Assembly: GCA_004431415.1 (NCBI GenBank)
Contig: QPMI01000194.1
Location: 86,001-150,000 of the forward strand
Source of the DNA: Cyanophora paradoxa
Taxonomy: Eukaryota > Glaucocystophyceae > Cyanophorales > Cyanophoraceae
Reading direction: 5' to 3'
Length of the DNA stretch: 64,000 nucleotides
Shown here: in pieces, positions 35,265 through 45,056 of the stretch
Numbering within the stretch: the stretch's first letter is position 1
Layout of the letters: every line of letters starts with the position of its first letter
Program-made: the position numbers and the translations under genes
The notes under the pieces: model-generated
Databases searched by the model: none
Seen by the model: only the letters and a program-made list of their open reading frames with translations
What the model was told of the DNA's origin: nothing

Positions 35265-38200
35265 CCTCGTGGGGCTTCGCAGGTCGCCGGCTCGTGTTAA
35301 TCCGGGCCGGGTCGCCGCTCGCCACGAGGGCGACTGCCGCGCTCTCAGGCTGAGCGTCCTGAGGGGCGATAGCGTCGCCACCGTTGTCGCAGAGCCGCCG
35401 CTTGGTCCTGCAACGTTCGGGGCCGGACGTAGCGCAAAGTGCACGATAACTCGGCGTTCCGTCTCGTTCATCTCCCCCTCCATCACCGTTGGGAGGCCGA
35501 AAGCGTTGGCGCCCGCGTAGTACGGCCAGGCGCCGGGTTTTGCCGAGCGTACGGGCAAGTGGTGTAGCGGGATGTTCCGTTCCCAGTCCTGCCGCCGCCC
35601 TTGCATGACGACGGGGAGTTGCCGGTTCGGAGTCAGCGGGTAACGCTGCAGTCCCTCGTTGCCGTGCTGCAGCTGCTCGCGATGGAGCGTGCGAAGGAGA
35701 GTGAAGAATTGCATTGGGTGGCCCACAATCATTGCGACCGTGTACGCCTTGAAAGGCGACGCCGCCATCTCCATGATCCAGGAAGTCAGTACTCGTACAG
35801 CCTGCTGCGCCTTCGCGCTGTGCGGGTCCGACTCGCCCGTCGCTGTCGCGATCGCCGTTGTCATGGACTCGCGCAGCCGCTCCGTGACCGTTCTGAGCAA
35901 GAGGGTCCTGAGCGACGTCATCGCCACTGCGATGGGAACTAGCCGGAGATTCTCCCCCCGCCGGCCAAGGATGAACGGTGTCGACTGAAAAGGCGCCGCG
36001 TACCACGTGACATCGGGATCGTGAATTGCCAGGTGCATGGGGGCCTGGGGCGGCTGCGGAGCCCAACTGAACGCTGCGTTCGGCTTGTTCCCCTCCTCAC
36101 GGTCGTTGTGCAGTTCGATGGCGAGCATAGCAATGCTGTCACGGATGACGTTGTGATCCCGACGCAGCCGTGCCAGCCCCGCCGAGTACGTGAGGTGCAC
36201 AATCGCGCGCGTCTTGCTCTCGCGAGACACGAATCTGTAGTGTACGGGGATCACCCGCCGTTGGTGCAGGTAGGTGGCAATCGCCTCCCGTCGTGCTCCG
36301 TCCCGCAAGTCGCCGTCGACCAATCTGAACGGTACATCCACCGCCATCGCATTCACGTAGAGCAACTCCTCCATGAGGTCGCAGAACAGGTGCGCTTTGC
36401 CCGTGAAGCCGAGTGCCGTACGGAAGGCAGTGCTCCAGGAGAGTGCCTCGAGGTTCACGTTTGTGCGGCCCGTGCGCAAGCTAGGCCTGGTGCGCGTGAA
36501 GAGGGCCCTGCTCTCGTTGTCCTCCGCTGCAGCCACCGTAGCGATCGTCGGTGTACGCCCGTCGATTGTGCGTGCATACCGCGCCACCGTTAAGAAGCTC
36601 TCGCAGATCTCCACGAGGAACGTCACCAGGAACCCGTCCGGGAGGTCGTAGTCGAACGCTCGGTTCGTGTTGAGCACATCCACCCACTCGACCTCGCTGC
36701 CCTTCGAGTCCCACAGTGTGCGAGGGCACTGGAGACCTCCTTCCGCCCTCGGGTCCCGCGCCGCGAGGAAGAGTGACAGTCCGCACGTTATCGCGTGCGT
36801 ACGGAGTCGCAAAGCGACCTCGGCGTCGGGGCACTCCTCCAGTGCTGGCGGCGTCTCCATCGTGGCTGCCGCTAGCATGACGTAACGGGTAGCCTCCTCG
36901 ACTGCCTCATCCATTGCTTGGGACGTTAGCGCCTTTTCGAGAAGCCCCGTGTCGAACTGGATGGGGGCGCCTCGCCCGCGTCGCTGACGCTCGCCATTCA
37001 GCCGTCTGCCAAGCTCGATACCCAACGCGACGAGCGTGGGCATGATGCTGTCGACCGCGTTGGTGAAGTGTCCGATCTCGCGCATCTCGACGCCGAACAG
37101 TGCGAGAAGGCTATCGTGTCCGAGGCACGAAAGGCCCTGCCTGGCCGAGTCGCGCCATGCCGCGTCGCTGATCTCCCCGCTGCAACGCCGCTCCGGCGCT
37201 TCGACAAAGGGGTCGACGAAGCCCGAGAACCCCGTCATGATCAGTGCTGCCATTGCCCGCCTGAACTGCGGAAGCTTGGCGTGTAGTAGTGCTGCCTGCA
37301 CTTCCACTTGCGTCGTGACCACGAGACTCTCCTTGTCTGTGCCGTACGCGCCCTCTCCCCAGTGTCGGCTCAGCGGTGGCGAGGGAAGGCTCTTCCCGTC
37401 ACGTACATAACGCGATTGGCGCGCCATCCAGATGCTGAAGTCACGCCTGGGGAGTTCGGTATCCATCCGGAATGGCTCGGTCAGGTCCCTGTCGATGTAC
37501 GGCCTCTCCCCCGTTCGCGTCTTGTTCAGGTCGCGCGACGTGTAGACCGTTGAGAATTCTGCCGACGCCGTTGCGTGCGGCAGCCGGTACTGCCAGCCGT
37601 CCCAGCCGTTTTCCCCGCGGTACATCTTCAGTAGCGTCTCCGTCTCAGCACGTCCTGTGACGGAGTCCCGTAGGGTTGCGAGTTGCTCGTACAGCTCTCG
37701 CGCCCGCCTCCCCTTCCCGTAACCCGCTTCTTCGGCCGCCAGCGCTCGGAACACCTTGAACCAGGGTAGGCCCGGGTGGTGCCGGTCCCGCTCGTGGTCC
37801 AGGCGGCCGAGAAGGTCGAGTGTCTGGACGAAAATGTCGGCCACCGCGACGTGCTGGTGCCTGGGGTTATCCGCGCCCGTTGCGACGCGCTCCCACCGCA
37901 AGTAGCCTGCTTGCCGCGCGAGGTCGCAGAGCTGTCCCCACTCCTCAATCAGTATGTCCGGCAGCTGTTCCACCGAGACACGTCGCTTGTCAGCCTCCGC
38001 AGCGAGTGCTCCGAAGCGGGCTGTATCCGTGAGTCCAACCCACGGCTTGACGACCTCCATCAGCGGCGCCAGGTGTTGCCAGATCTGCCGCTCGCGAACG
38101 CCCTCCTCTTGCGATGGGTTCGTGAACTCGTAGTCCATCATCGACCGCTCCTTTGGTCTCATGGATCGTGGTAAGTGGGGCGGCGGGGGGCCCCCCGGGC

Positions 38201-41200
38201 GTCCTCCCGTGATCCACTGCGGGTTCCAGACCGTGTTGGTTCCGAGCATCGTGAAGACCGCCCGACTGACGACCCTGTAGTAGCCGGCCTCACGAGAGCT
38301 CAGCGACCTCAGGGCTTCTTCCACGTTGCCGTCGCCGATCCCGGCGGTAGACATCTCCTTGTCGATGCCCCGGTGGACCGCGTAAGCCCGCGCGACGTCC
38401 GCCGCCACGGTTGTCTCCCACGCGCGTGGCTCCTCGCCCCGCTCGACTTCCTGCATCCGCCGGCCCCCGCCCGCCGCCTGGATCTCAGCGAACTTCGCCG
38501 CTCGTTCTCGGTGTTCTTGCGCGGCCAGCGTAGCCGTGTCGACGTTGCGTTCCATTGCCGTCCACTGGAGGAGTCGCCAACGTCCGTCTGATGTCAACCT
38601 CCCCCACAGCCCAAGCCACCGCTCGTCAATCGGGCCTGCATGGGCGTTGAGCAGTTCGCCCGCGTCCGCCCGTGTGAGTTCCGCAATCAGTTCCGCGTTG
38701 CCCGGGTGTAGGGCCTGGTGGGCTGGTGCCGTTCGGGGTGGGGGGCCCATGTTGCGCGTCAATCCGTCAGCCACCTGGCGTCTCACGTTTGACGACCGCG
38801 GGACTCCGAACTTGTCCATCGTGTACTCTGCGAGTGCACGGTATCGAGTGTCGTTGTTAATCGTCTGGCCCGTCTTCAGCCGTCGTCGATAATTCGCCTC
38901 CCACGTGTGCTCCGCTTCGTCATGCGTGTGCTCTGACGGCGAGTCGATCTCCATCCTCGTGATGTTCATGGGGTGATCCGGATGGGAAGGCGAGTTCGGA
39001 GAGTACGTGTGCTCCTGTGGGGCGTCCGGTGGTGGTGTTGTTACGACGTCGCCGCCTGGCTCCGCTGCCGTCGCCTCCGTCGTCACGGCCTGCACGCTTT
39101 GGGCGAGCCCGAGCGTGGGGTCCGTTGCAGGTGGCGTTTCTGCGCCCTCCGCGCGCTGCGTCTCCGCGGCCTCTGCCGCCGTCGGGCACCGCTCGCCAAC
39201 GGGTGCCAACGCCTTCGCGTCCTCCTCCGTTGCTGACGCCGCCGTCACGGCCTGCACGCTTTGGGCGAGCCCGAGCGTGGGGTCCGTTGCAGGTGGCGTT
39301 TCCGCGCCCTCCGCGCGCTGCGTCTCCGCGGCCTCTGCCGCCGTCGGGCACCGCTCGCCAGCGGGTGCCAACGCCTTCGCGTCCTCCTCCATTGCTGACG
39401 CCGCCGTCACGGCCTGCACGCTTTGGGCGAGCCCGAGCGTGGGGTCCGTTGCAGGTGGCGTTTCCGCGCCCTCCGCGCGCTGCGTCTCCGCGGCCTCTGC
39501 CGCCGTCGGGCACCGCTCGCCAGCGGGTGCCAACGCCTTCGCGTCCTCCTCCGTTGCTGACGCCGCCGTCACGGCCTGCACGCTTTGGGCGAGCCCGAGC
39601 GTGGGGTCCGTTGCAGGTGGCGTTTCCGCGCCCTCCGCGCGCTGCGTCTCCGCGGCCTCTGCCGCCGTCGGGCACCGCTCGCCAGCGGGTGCCAACGCCT
39701 TCGCGTCCTCCTCCATTGCTGACGCCGCCGTCACGGCCTGCACGCTTTGGGCGAGCCCGAGCGTGGGGTCCGTTGCAGGTGGCGTTTCCGCGCCCTCCGC
39801 GCGCTGCGTCTCCGCGGCCTCCGCCGCCATCAGGCATCGTTCGCCAGCGGGTGCCAACTTCTCCACGCGCTGCAACTCTGCGGCCTCTGCTGACGCCGTC
39901 GTCATCACGGCCTGCGCGCTTTGGGCGAGCCCGAGCGCGGGGTCTGTCACGGCTGGCGTCGCTGGGCGGTTTGGGCGCTGCAGTGGCGGGTCGTCCTCGC
40001 CTGAGCTGATGCCTGCGGTCGACCGGGTCCGCTTGCCCGCTCCTCCGCGAAGACGCAGTACTGTGCCCGCGGTGTCTGGCGCATCCGTAGTTGCGTGCAC
40101 TGCTAGCTTGGCTTGGTAGAAGACTTCCAGGAGAGTCTCCAGCGGGTCCACCTCCTCCAGCGGGGACGGCCGGCGTCTCCCCGAGCCGCTCGCAGTCGTT
40201 GCTGTGGTTTGTGCCGTCCGTCCCGCGTTCGACTTGGTAGCCGCGTCGGAGGGTCCGAAGCCGTTGAGGTCATCCTCGTCGTCGTCGGATTCGTGCCGCG
40301 GGCGCGGCGGTGGTGGTGGGCGGCACTGCTGCATGATGGCGATGCGATCGAGTGCCCGTAGGAAAGCTGCATGGAGCCGTGCAATCTGCCCCCGATTGTG
40401 GTAAACGATATACGGCCCCCCCGTCCACCTCGAGAGCTCATCCCCCAAGCGTCGCCGGAGCTCCGTGCGCGGGTCATCCACGCGGTGTCGGAGCGTAGCA
40501 ATGATGGCATCCACGATGGTCTCAGCCTGACCCTGGATAATCGCCTCGTCGTCGACGTAGTGAATCGGGGGCATGTGCGGGAGAGGCGGCGGGGGCGGCA
40601 TGGTCTCCAGTCTGTTCTCGACCGCTCGCAGCAGGTTCGCGATGATCTCGACGCGTGTCCTCCCCTCTGCGAACGTCGGTGTATGCGGCACTTCGGCCGC
40701 GTCCGTCTCCCGCGTCTGGTCACGGCCAGCGTCGGCAGTTGCCGTGGGTTGTCCATCAGCATCCAGCAGCCCCGCTAATTGCATCGCGAGCACGTCCTCC
40801 ACCGTTCGGTCGTACAGCCCTGTGCTCGTCCCCGAGCTCGAACCAAAGGGCATGACTCCCGGGTGAAGAAGGTGCGCGGGAGGGGCGATGAGCGTAGGCG
40901 TCTGCTGGGGCGGGTTGAGGAAGCCAGACGTGGTGTCGTAGACCGTGTACAACATGGGGGTGTTGCAGGCCTCCGTGACCGCTGCCGTCGCTTCCGCCGC
41001 TGCGCCTGTCTGACGCCACTGCCGCAGGTCCGCCAGGACAGCCTCTGTCAGCTCGCGTTCCGCCGTGACGTCGCCTCTGATCGTCTGCTGGGCGGCCTGG
41101 TACGTGGTCCCGCGATCGACCGCCCGCGCCCCAATCACCCTCCTCGCGGCCTCCTGAGCAATCAGGCGGAGCACGGCTGGTTGCATGAGGCCGTCGTGTA

Positions 41201-44200
41201 CTTGATCCGCAACGTCGTCGCGCGCCGTCGCGTCGCCCTGCAGCTCGCGTTGGGTGTCGCGAGCGTCCGTGCGGTGGCGTGCGGCTCTGTCGGCGATCGC
41301 TCGTCCTGCCAGCAGGCGGGCCCGTGCCCGGAGGACCGTCGCCGCCGCGGGTGTCGCCGGTGTAGCTGTGTCCGCCGCCGGGTTCGCCTCCGTTGTCATT
41401 GCGATCCCCAGGAGCCACTCGTCGACGTACGTACTGATGCTGCCCGGGGCGCGCTCGCTGCCCGGCGACATCCTCGCGGCCACGCCCGCCCAGACGTCGC
41501 TGGGGCTCTGGGGGCGGTCAAGTGCCGCCTCAGCCTCCGCAAGCTGCTCCGCCAGGTGCTGCTCCACCGTGACGCCCCGCCGAGCCGCTGCTGCTCGTGC
41601 GTCGGCGAGTTCGATGTCAAGCATCGTAGTCGGGTAGTATGCGGTCGAGCTGCAATCGCTGTCGTAGCCGTTCGGGTACGTCCCCGTCGGTGGATAGAGG
41701 TCGTCGTCGGAGTCCGGGTCGCCTCTCGCCTCGTCGTCGGAGCGCCAGAGCGGAGGCGGGTCGTCCTGCTCTTCCGCCGCGGCCATCTCCGCCGGGTCGA
41801 CCGCCACGCCCAAGAGCTCGATCTGGCCCGGGCCCAGCGGCACGGGTGCCGGCAGTGCGGTGAGCGGCGGCATCGGGTCGATAACGTCTTGGACTGCCTC
41901 CGAGTTGAAGGCGTCGTCGCCTCCGTCCGGGGTTGGCGTATTGCTGCCTCCTCCTCCTCGGAGGCGCAGTGGCCCGCCGTCGAGGCTGTCGTTCTCCGAG
42001 TCCTCCGACCCCGACCCCGGGTCGTCCTCTTCCCGCTCCTGCCGAGCAGCGGTGCGCTCCTCCTCCGGCATGACTGCCTCGCCTTGGAGGCGGATGTGCA
42101 GGGCCGCGAAGCTTCGTCGGGCCCGTTCCAGCACGGAAGTGAAGAACGTAGAGAGTGGGGCCGACTCTGACTGCGCGTTTCGAGCGAGCTCTGACGCGGG
42201 GTCGGTCGGTCCCGTCTCCGTCGCCGCCGTGTTGACGGGCGTCGTGTCCGGCTGTGCAGTTTGGGCGAGCCCGACTGCAGCGCCGTTCACTGTTGCCGTC
42301 TCAGGTCCGTGCAGTGGGTCCGTCGCGTCGTCACAGGTCCCGTCCGGCTGTGCGGTTTGGGCGAGCCCGGCCGCAGCGCCGTCCGTTACCATCGGCTCCC
42401 GTCCGCGCGGTGTGCCCGTCGACATGGGCGATGCTGATCCCGACGAGCCCGCCGGTGTAGCCCAGTTGGATGACGGCGTGCCGTCCGACTGCCTCTCCAT
42501 CCGTCCGTCGTCTTCCCAACTGGCCGTCCGCAGTTCCAGCTGCTCCGCACCCGCAGCCGTCGCGTCCACCGCTTCGCGTGCTGCTCGCCTCCTCCGCCGG
42601 CGTTCTGATCCCGTAAGCTTCTCCTCGGCCATGCGTTGGAGGTACTGTCGGATGACCTCCCTACAGAGGGCCTCGGCCTCCGGAGTGTTGGCGGCGACCG
42701 CGTTGGTGCCCGCCTTGTTCAGGAGTGCCGCCTGGACCACCTGTAGCATCGAGTTGACCTGCTCCTGCGAGATCGGCGGCTGGGCCGGTGCCGTCGGAGT
42801 CGCGTTCGCGCCCGTCGCCGCGTAATTCGCCTGCGCCGGGGGCTGCACCGCGCGGTAGTCGCCTCCTCCACGCCGCTCCCGCGGAGGGTCGGGGCAGCGC
42901 GCAGCCACATGACCCTCCTTGCCGCAGTTGTAACAGACGAGTGGGCCTCGCGGGTCGTCCCGCCGGCCTCCGCCGCCCCCCGGCCGCCCGGTGTTCCGGT
43001 TCGCGCCGCCTGCGTGCTGCTGCCACCGCTGCTGCTGCGTCGCCTGCGGCGGTTGCTGCATCGGCGGAGCGGGGAGCGCCAGCTGGGGCGGGGGCGCCGG
43101 AAGGGCGAGCTGTGGCTGGGGTGCCGGGAGGGCGAGCTGCTGGTTGAACGGCGCAAACTGAGGTTTCCGTGAAGGCCGGAGGATGCCGCGGTCCAGCAGT
43201 GCCTGGTACCAGCCGACGGGGAGTTGGGGGTGGCTGGGATGGGGCGCCAATGCGCGCAGGGCCCTCAGGATCGCGCAGACTGCGACGTCGTCATGCCAGT
43301 GCTTGCTGTTCTCCGTGCCGAAGATCGCCTCGCAACGCCTGCAGTAATCCAGCATGCACTCCGGCACCAGCGGCCGACCCAGCTGCTTCGTCACCGGCTC
43401 CGTGCGGTTCGGGTCGGCCACGTCAATGAATGCGATGAGCTGCTTGTACTTGTTGGCCCGGACGGAGTGAATGACGCCGCAGACGCGTCCGTCGGGCGAA
43501 AGTACGAGTGTGCACGGTACGTGGGGGCTCGGCTTCTGACCCGGCGAGTGTGAAGCGTGCTGGAAGAAGCCGTGGGGCTGTGATGGCCGTGGCGGCGGGA
43601 CGTGACGGTTCGGGTTGTACGGCGCCGCCTGGAAGGCTGAGCCAGCCAGCTGCGCTGCCGACAACTGCGTCGCCTGCACCGCCGCGATGTTCGCCGCCTG
43701 CGCCATCTGCGCCGCTGACTGCATGTGCGAGGCCATCGCGGTCTGTAGCTGGTTAAGCTGAGCCTGCGTCTGCTGATGCTGCTCCTGAACCTGGGCTCGG
43801 AGCGACTCCGTCACCCGCAGCATGTCGATGTTAGCGCTGTTGTCGAACCGTGCCGCCAACCCCTCCGTCGGGCTCGGCATCCACTCTCGCGTGCCCGTCG
43901 GTGAACCAGCAGTCTCGTGTCGGGGGCGTTTGTACGGCGTCGTGTCAAGGCCGGTCAGTTCGCGATCCTGTCGGCGGTTGTCGAAGACGTCCTCCGTCTC
44001 CTCGGCATGTGTCATGCGGACGGCACGCGCCGGGCCCCCTGTCTCCACGCTCGCCGGGGTGTCGCCTGCGAGTAGGGTGACTTGTTTCGACTTGCGCCTG
44101 ATCTCCGGCTTTTCCAACCAATCTTGAGCCCGCTGGATGAAGGACGTCGTCGCGAGGCCCGGGTCGTTCGGAAAGGCGTTCTCGGTCGTCCGCTGGAGTT

Positions 44201-45056
44201 CCCGCAGCTGGGGCATCACCTTGTCGACCAACAGGTCGAAGTTGGAACGCCGGCGGTCGGCATCGTCCCGGTAAACCTCCCAAGTGTCGTCGTGCTCACG
44301 TGCCCGGAGGTTAATCTGAGTCTCCAGCTTCTGTACGATGAGCGTTGGCGTCATCGATACGCCTGAGACTTGGAGCGCCTCCACCGTCAAGTCGAACTGG
44401 AGCCGCGGCGGGATCCCGTAGTACATCGTGTCCGCCCACGTCGCCAGGTTCCGTTTGTCACGTTCGTCGATGCGCGAGCGTGCGTACGTGCAGAAGTCCT
44501 CGTACGAGCGGATAGTTGTCGTCGGGATCATGTCCCGCGCCTGGAGGACCGTCGCCTCGAGAGCGTTGAGCTGCGCCTGCGCGTGGTCCTTCTGCTCCTG
44601 AGACTTCCCGGGGTCGGCCTTGAAGGCCTCCACCACCGCCTCCTGCGCCGCCCGTTTCGCCTCCGCTTGCACGATGTACTTGTCAAAGTCCGCCTGTTGG
44701 GTCAGGCGGGTGCGGTACAAGTCCGTCTCCTCTGGAGAAAACAGTTGCGCCAGCTCCCGGAGCATCAGTGAGCCGCGGACGCGTTCGTCTGGCGTGGTCG
44801 GGTTGCCCGCGAAGAAAGGTTTACGGTTGACGATGCTGTCGAGCTGATCCAGCGTCCGCTTGACGTTCGCGTGCGTCATCGGGTAGCCGAACGTGTAAAC
44901 GTTGCCTTCGTTGATCTTCAACAGCACCGGCTCCTCCTTCGGCTGGATCTGGCGAGCGTACTTCTGGTGCTGGGGCATCTCCTGCGACGCCGCGACCGCC
45001 GCAATCGCCGAGAAGTCGGAGACGCGGGCCAGGGCGGGCCGCGTGTGTCGGGACAT
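35262..45056 (-). CDS. ORF1: 3,264-residue Gag-like polyprotein
   Basis: Starts at ATG 45,056 (MSRHTRPALARVSDF). Residues 1-480 are mostly helical (PEETDLYRTRLTQQADFDKY, DERDKRNLATWADTMYYG) with Gln/Ala-rich coiled coil near 420-470, in the position of matrix/capsid. A classical zinc knuckle, CYNCGKEGHVAARC (C-x2-C-x4-H-x4-C), is at about 706-719 after Pro/Gln and Arg/Gly tracts. The next 1,000 residues are low-complexity, acidic and Ala-rich, with LRLRGG and GLAQxxQ motifs. Five 54-residue repeats lie at about 1,720-2,000. From about 2,050 to the end is a further globular region of 1,200 residues with no recognised family (WFKVFRALAAEEAGYG, LIMTGFSGFVDPF, HYRFVSRESKTRAIVH). Typical Gag proteins are 300-600 residues, so this is several times larger. 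No stop or frameshift is seen along 9.8 kb. Confidence 0.85.
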   Translation of the reverse strand: MSRHTRPALARVSDFSAIAAVAASQEMPQHQKYARQIQPKEEPVLLKINEGNVYTFGYPMTHANVKRTLDQLDSIVNRKPFFAGNPTTPDERVRGSLMLRELAQLFSPEETDLYRTRLTQQADFDKYIVQAEAKRAAQEAVVEAFKADPGKSQEQKDHAQAQLNALEATVLQARDMIPTTTIRSYEDFCTYARSRIDERDKRNLATWADTMYYGIPPRLQFDLTVEALQVSGVSMTPTLIVQKLETQINLRAREHDDTWEVYRDDADRRRSNFDLLVDKVMPQLRELQRTTENAFPNDPGLATTSFIQRAQDWLEKPEIRRKSKQVTLLAGDTPASVETGGPARAVRMTHAEETEDVFDNRRQDRELTGLDTTPYKRPRHETAGSPTGTREWMPSPTEGLAARFDNSANIDMLRVTESLRAQVQEQHQQTQAQLNQLQTAMASHMQSAAQMAQAANIAAVQATQLSAAQLAGSAFQAAPYNPNRHVPPPRPSQPHGFFQHASHSPGQKPSPHVPCTLVLSPDGRVCGVIHSVRANKYKQLIAFIDVADPNRTEPVTKQLGRPLVPECMLDYCRRCEAIFGTENSKHWHDDVAVCAILRALRALAPHPSHPQLPVGWYQALLDRGILRPSRKPQFAPFNQQLALPAPQPQLALPAPPPQLALPAPPMQQPPQATQQQRWQQHAGGANRNTGRPGGGGGRRDDPRGPLVCYNCGKEGHVAARCPDPPRERRGGGDYRAVQPPAQANYAATGANATPTAPAQPPISQEQVNSMLQVVQAALLNKAGTNAVAANTPEAEALCREVIRQYLQRMAEEKLTGSERRRRRRAAREAVDATAAGAEQLELRTASWEDDGRMERQSDGTPSSNWATPAGSSGSASPMSTGTPRGREPMVTDGAAAGLAQTAQPDGTCDDATDPLHGPETATVNGAAVGLAQTAQPDTTPVNTAATETGPTDPASELARNAQSESAPLSTFFTSVLERARRSFAALHIRLQGEAVMPEEERTAARQEREEDDPGSGSEDSENDSLDGGPLRLRGGGGSNTPTPDGGDDAFNSEAVQDVIDPMPPLTALPAPVPLGPGQIELLGVAVDPAEMAAAEEQDDPPPLWRSDDEARGDPDSDDDLYPPTGTYPNGYDSDCSSTAYYPTTMLDIELADARAAAARRGVTVEQHLAEQLAEAEAALDRPQSPSDVWAGVAARMSPGSERAPGSISTYVDEWLLGIAMTTEANPAADTATPATPAAATVLRARARLLAGRAIADRAARHRTDARDTQRELQGDATARDDVADQVHDGLMQPAVLRLIAQEAARRVIGARAVDRGTTYQAAQQTIRGDVTAERELTEAVLADLRQWRQTGAAAEATAAVTEACNTPMLYTVYDTTSGFLNPPQQTPTLIAPPAHLLHPGVMPFGSSSGTSTGLYDRTVEDVLAMQLAGLLDADGQPTATADAGRDQTRETDAAEVPHTPTFAEGRTRVEIIANLLRAVENRLETMPPPPPLPHMPPIHYVDDEAIIQGQAETIVDAIIATLRHRVDDPRTELRRRLGDELSRWTGGPYIVYHNRGQIARLHAAFLRALDRIAIMQQCRPPPPPRPRHESDDDEDDLNGFGPSDAATKSNAGRTAQTTATTASGSGRRRPSPLEEVDPLETLLEVFYQAKLAVHATTDAPDTAGTVLRLRGGAGKRTRSTAGISSGEDDPPLQRPNRPATPAVTDPALGLAQSAQAVMTTASAEAAELQRVEKLAPAGERCLMAAEAAETQRAEGAETPPATDPTLGLAQSVQAVTAASAMEEDAKALAPAGERCPTAAEAAETQRAEGAETPPATDPTLGLAQSVQAVTAASATEEDAKALAPAGERCPTAAEAAETQRAEGAETPPATDPTLGLAQSVQAVTAASAMEEDAKALAPAGERCPTAAEAAETQRAEGAETPPATDPTLGLAQSVQAVTAASATEEDAKALAPVGERCPTAAEAAETQRAEGAETPPATDPTLGLAQSVQAVTTEATAAEPGGDVVTTPPPDAPQEHTYSPNSPSHPDHPMNITRMEIDSPSEHTHDEAEHTWEANYRRRLKTGQTINNDTRYRALAEYTMDKFGVPRSSNVRRQVADGLTRNMGPPPRTAPAHQALHPGNAELIAELTRADAGELLNAHAGPIDERWLGLWGRLTSDGRWRLLQWTAMERNVDTATLAAQEHRERAAKFAEIQAAGGGRRMQEVERGEEPRAWETTVAADVARAYAVHRGIDKEMSTAGIGDGNVEEALRSLSSREAGYYRVVSRAVFTMLGTNTVWNPQWITGGRPGGPPPPHLPRSMRPKERSMMDYEFTNPSQEEGVRERQIWQHLAPLMEVVKPWVGLTDTARFGALAAEADKRRVSVEQLPDILIEEWGQLCDLARQAGYLRWERVATGADNPRHQHVAVADIFVQTLDLLGRLDHERDRHHPGLPWFKVFRALAAEEAGYGKGRRARELYEQLATLRDSVTGRAETETLLKMYRGENGWDGWQYRLPHATASAEFSTVYTSRDLNKTRTGERPYIDRDLTEPFRMDTELPRRDFSIWMARQSRYVRDGKSLPSPPLSRHWGEGAYGTDKESLVVTTQVEVQAALLHAKLPQFRRAMAALIMTGFSGFVDPFVEAPERRCSGEISDAAWRDSARQGLSCLGHDSLLALFGVEMREIGHFTNAVDSIMPTLVALGIELGRRLNGERQRRGRGAPIQFDTGLLEKALTSQAMDEAVEEATRYVMLAAATMETPPALEECPDAEVALRLRTHAITCGLSLFLAARDPRAEGGLQCPRTLWDSKGSEVEWVDVLNTNRAFDYDLPDGFLVTFLVEICESFLTVARYARTIDGRTPTIATVAAAEDNESRALFTRTRPSLRTGRTNVNLEALSWSTAFRTALGFTGKAHLFCDLMEELLYVNAMAVDVPFRLVDGDLRDGARREAIATYLHQRRVIPVHYRFVSRESKTRAIVHLTYSAGLARLRRDHNVIRDSIAMLAIELHNDREEGNKPNAAFSWAPQPPQAPMHLAIHDPDVTWYAAPFQSTPFILGRRGENLRLVPIAVAMTSLRTLLLRTVTERLRESMTTAIATATGESDPHSAKAQQAVRVLTSWIMEMAASPFKAYTVAMIVGHPMQFFTLLRTLHREQLQHGNEGLQRYPLTPNRQLPVVMQGRRQDWERNIPLHHLPVRSAKPGAWPYYAGANAFGLPTVMEGEMNETERRVIVHFALRPAPNVAGPSGGSATTVATLSPLRTLSLRARQSPSWRAATRPGLTRAGDLRSPTR
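39060..39906 (-). repeat. Five 162-bp (54-aa) tandem repeats in ORF1
   Basis: CTTTGGGCGAGCCCGAGCGTGG recurs at 39,097, 39,259, 39,421, 39,583 and 39,745 (period exactly 162), with a degenerate sixth copy at about 39,919. The encoded unit contains PATDPTLGLAQSVQAV, ALAPAGERCP and EAAETQRAEG. Copies are almost identical in DNA, so the expansion is recent. Confidence 0.93.
42898..42940 (-). other. CCHC zinc-knuckle coding segment of ORF1
   Basis: Encodes CYNCGKEGHVAARC, the RNA-binding nucleocapsid signature of retroelement Gag proteins. It identifies ORF1 as Gag-like despite its size. Confidence 0.95.

Noticed and set aside
35400-36066. First 220 or so residues of the ORF2 open frame as genuine protein
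   Set aside because: Composition (Gly/His/Arg/Ala without hydrophobic pattern) is that of a shadow of ORF1, which is clearly coding here.
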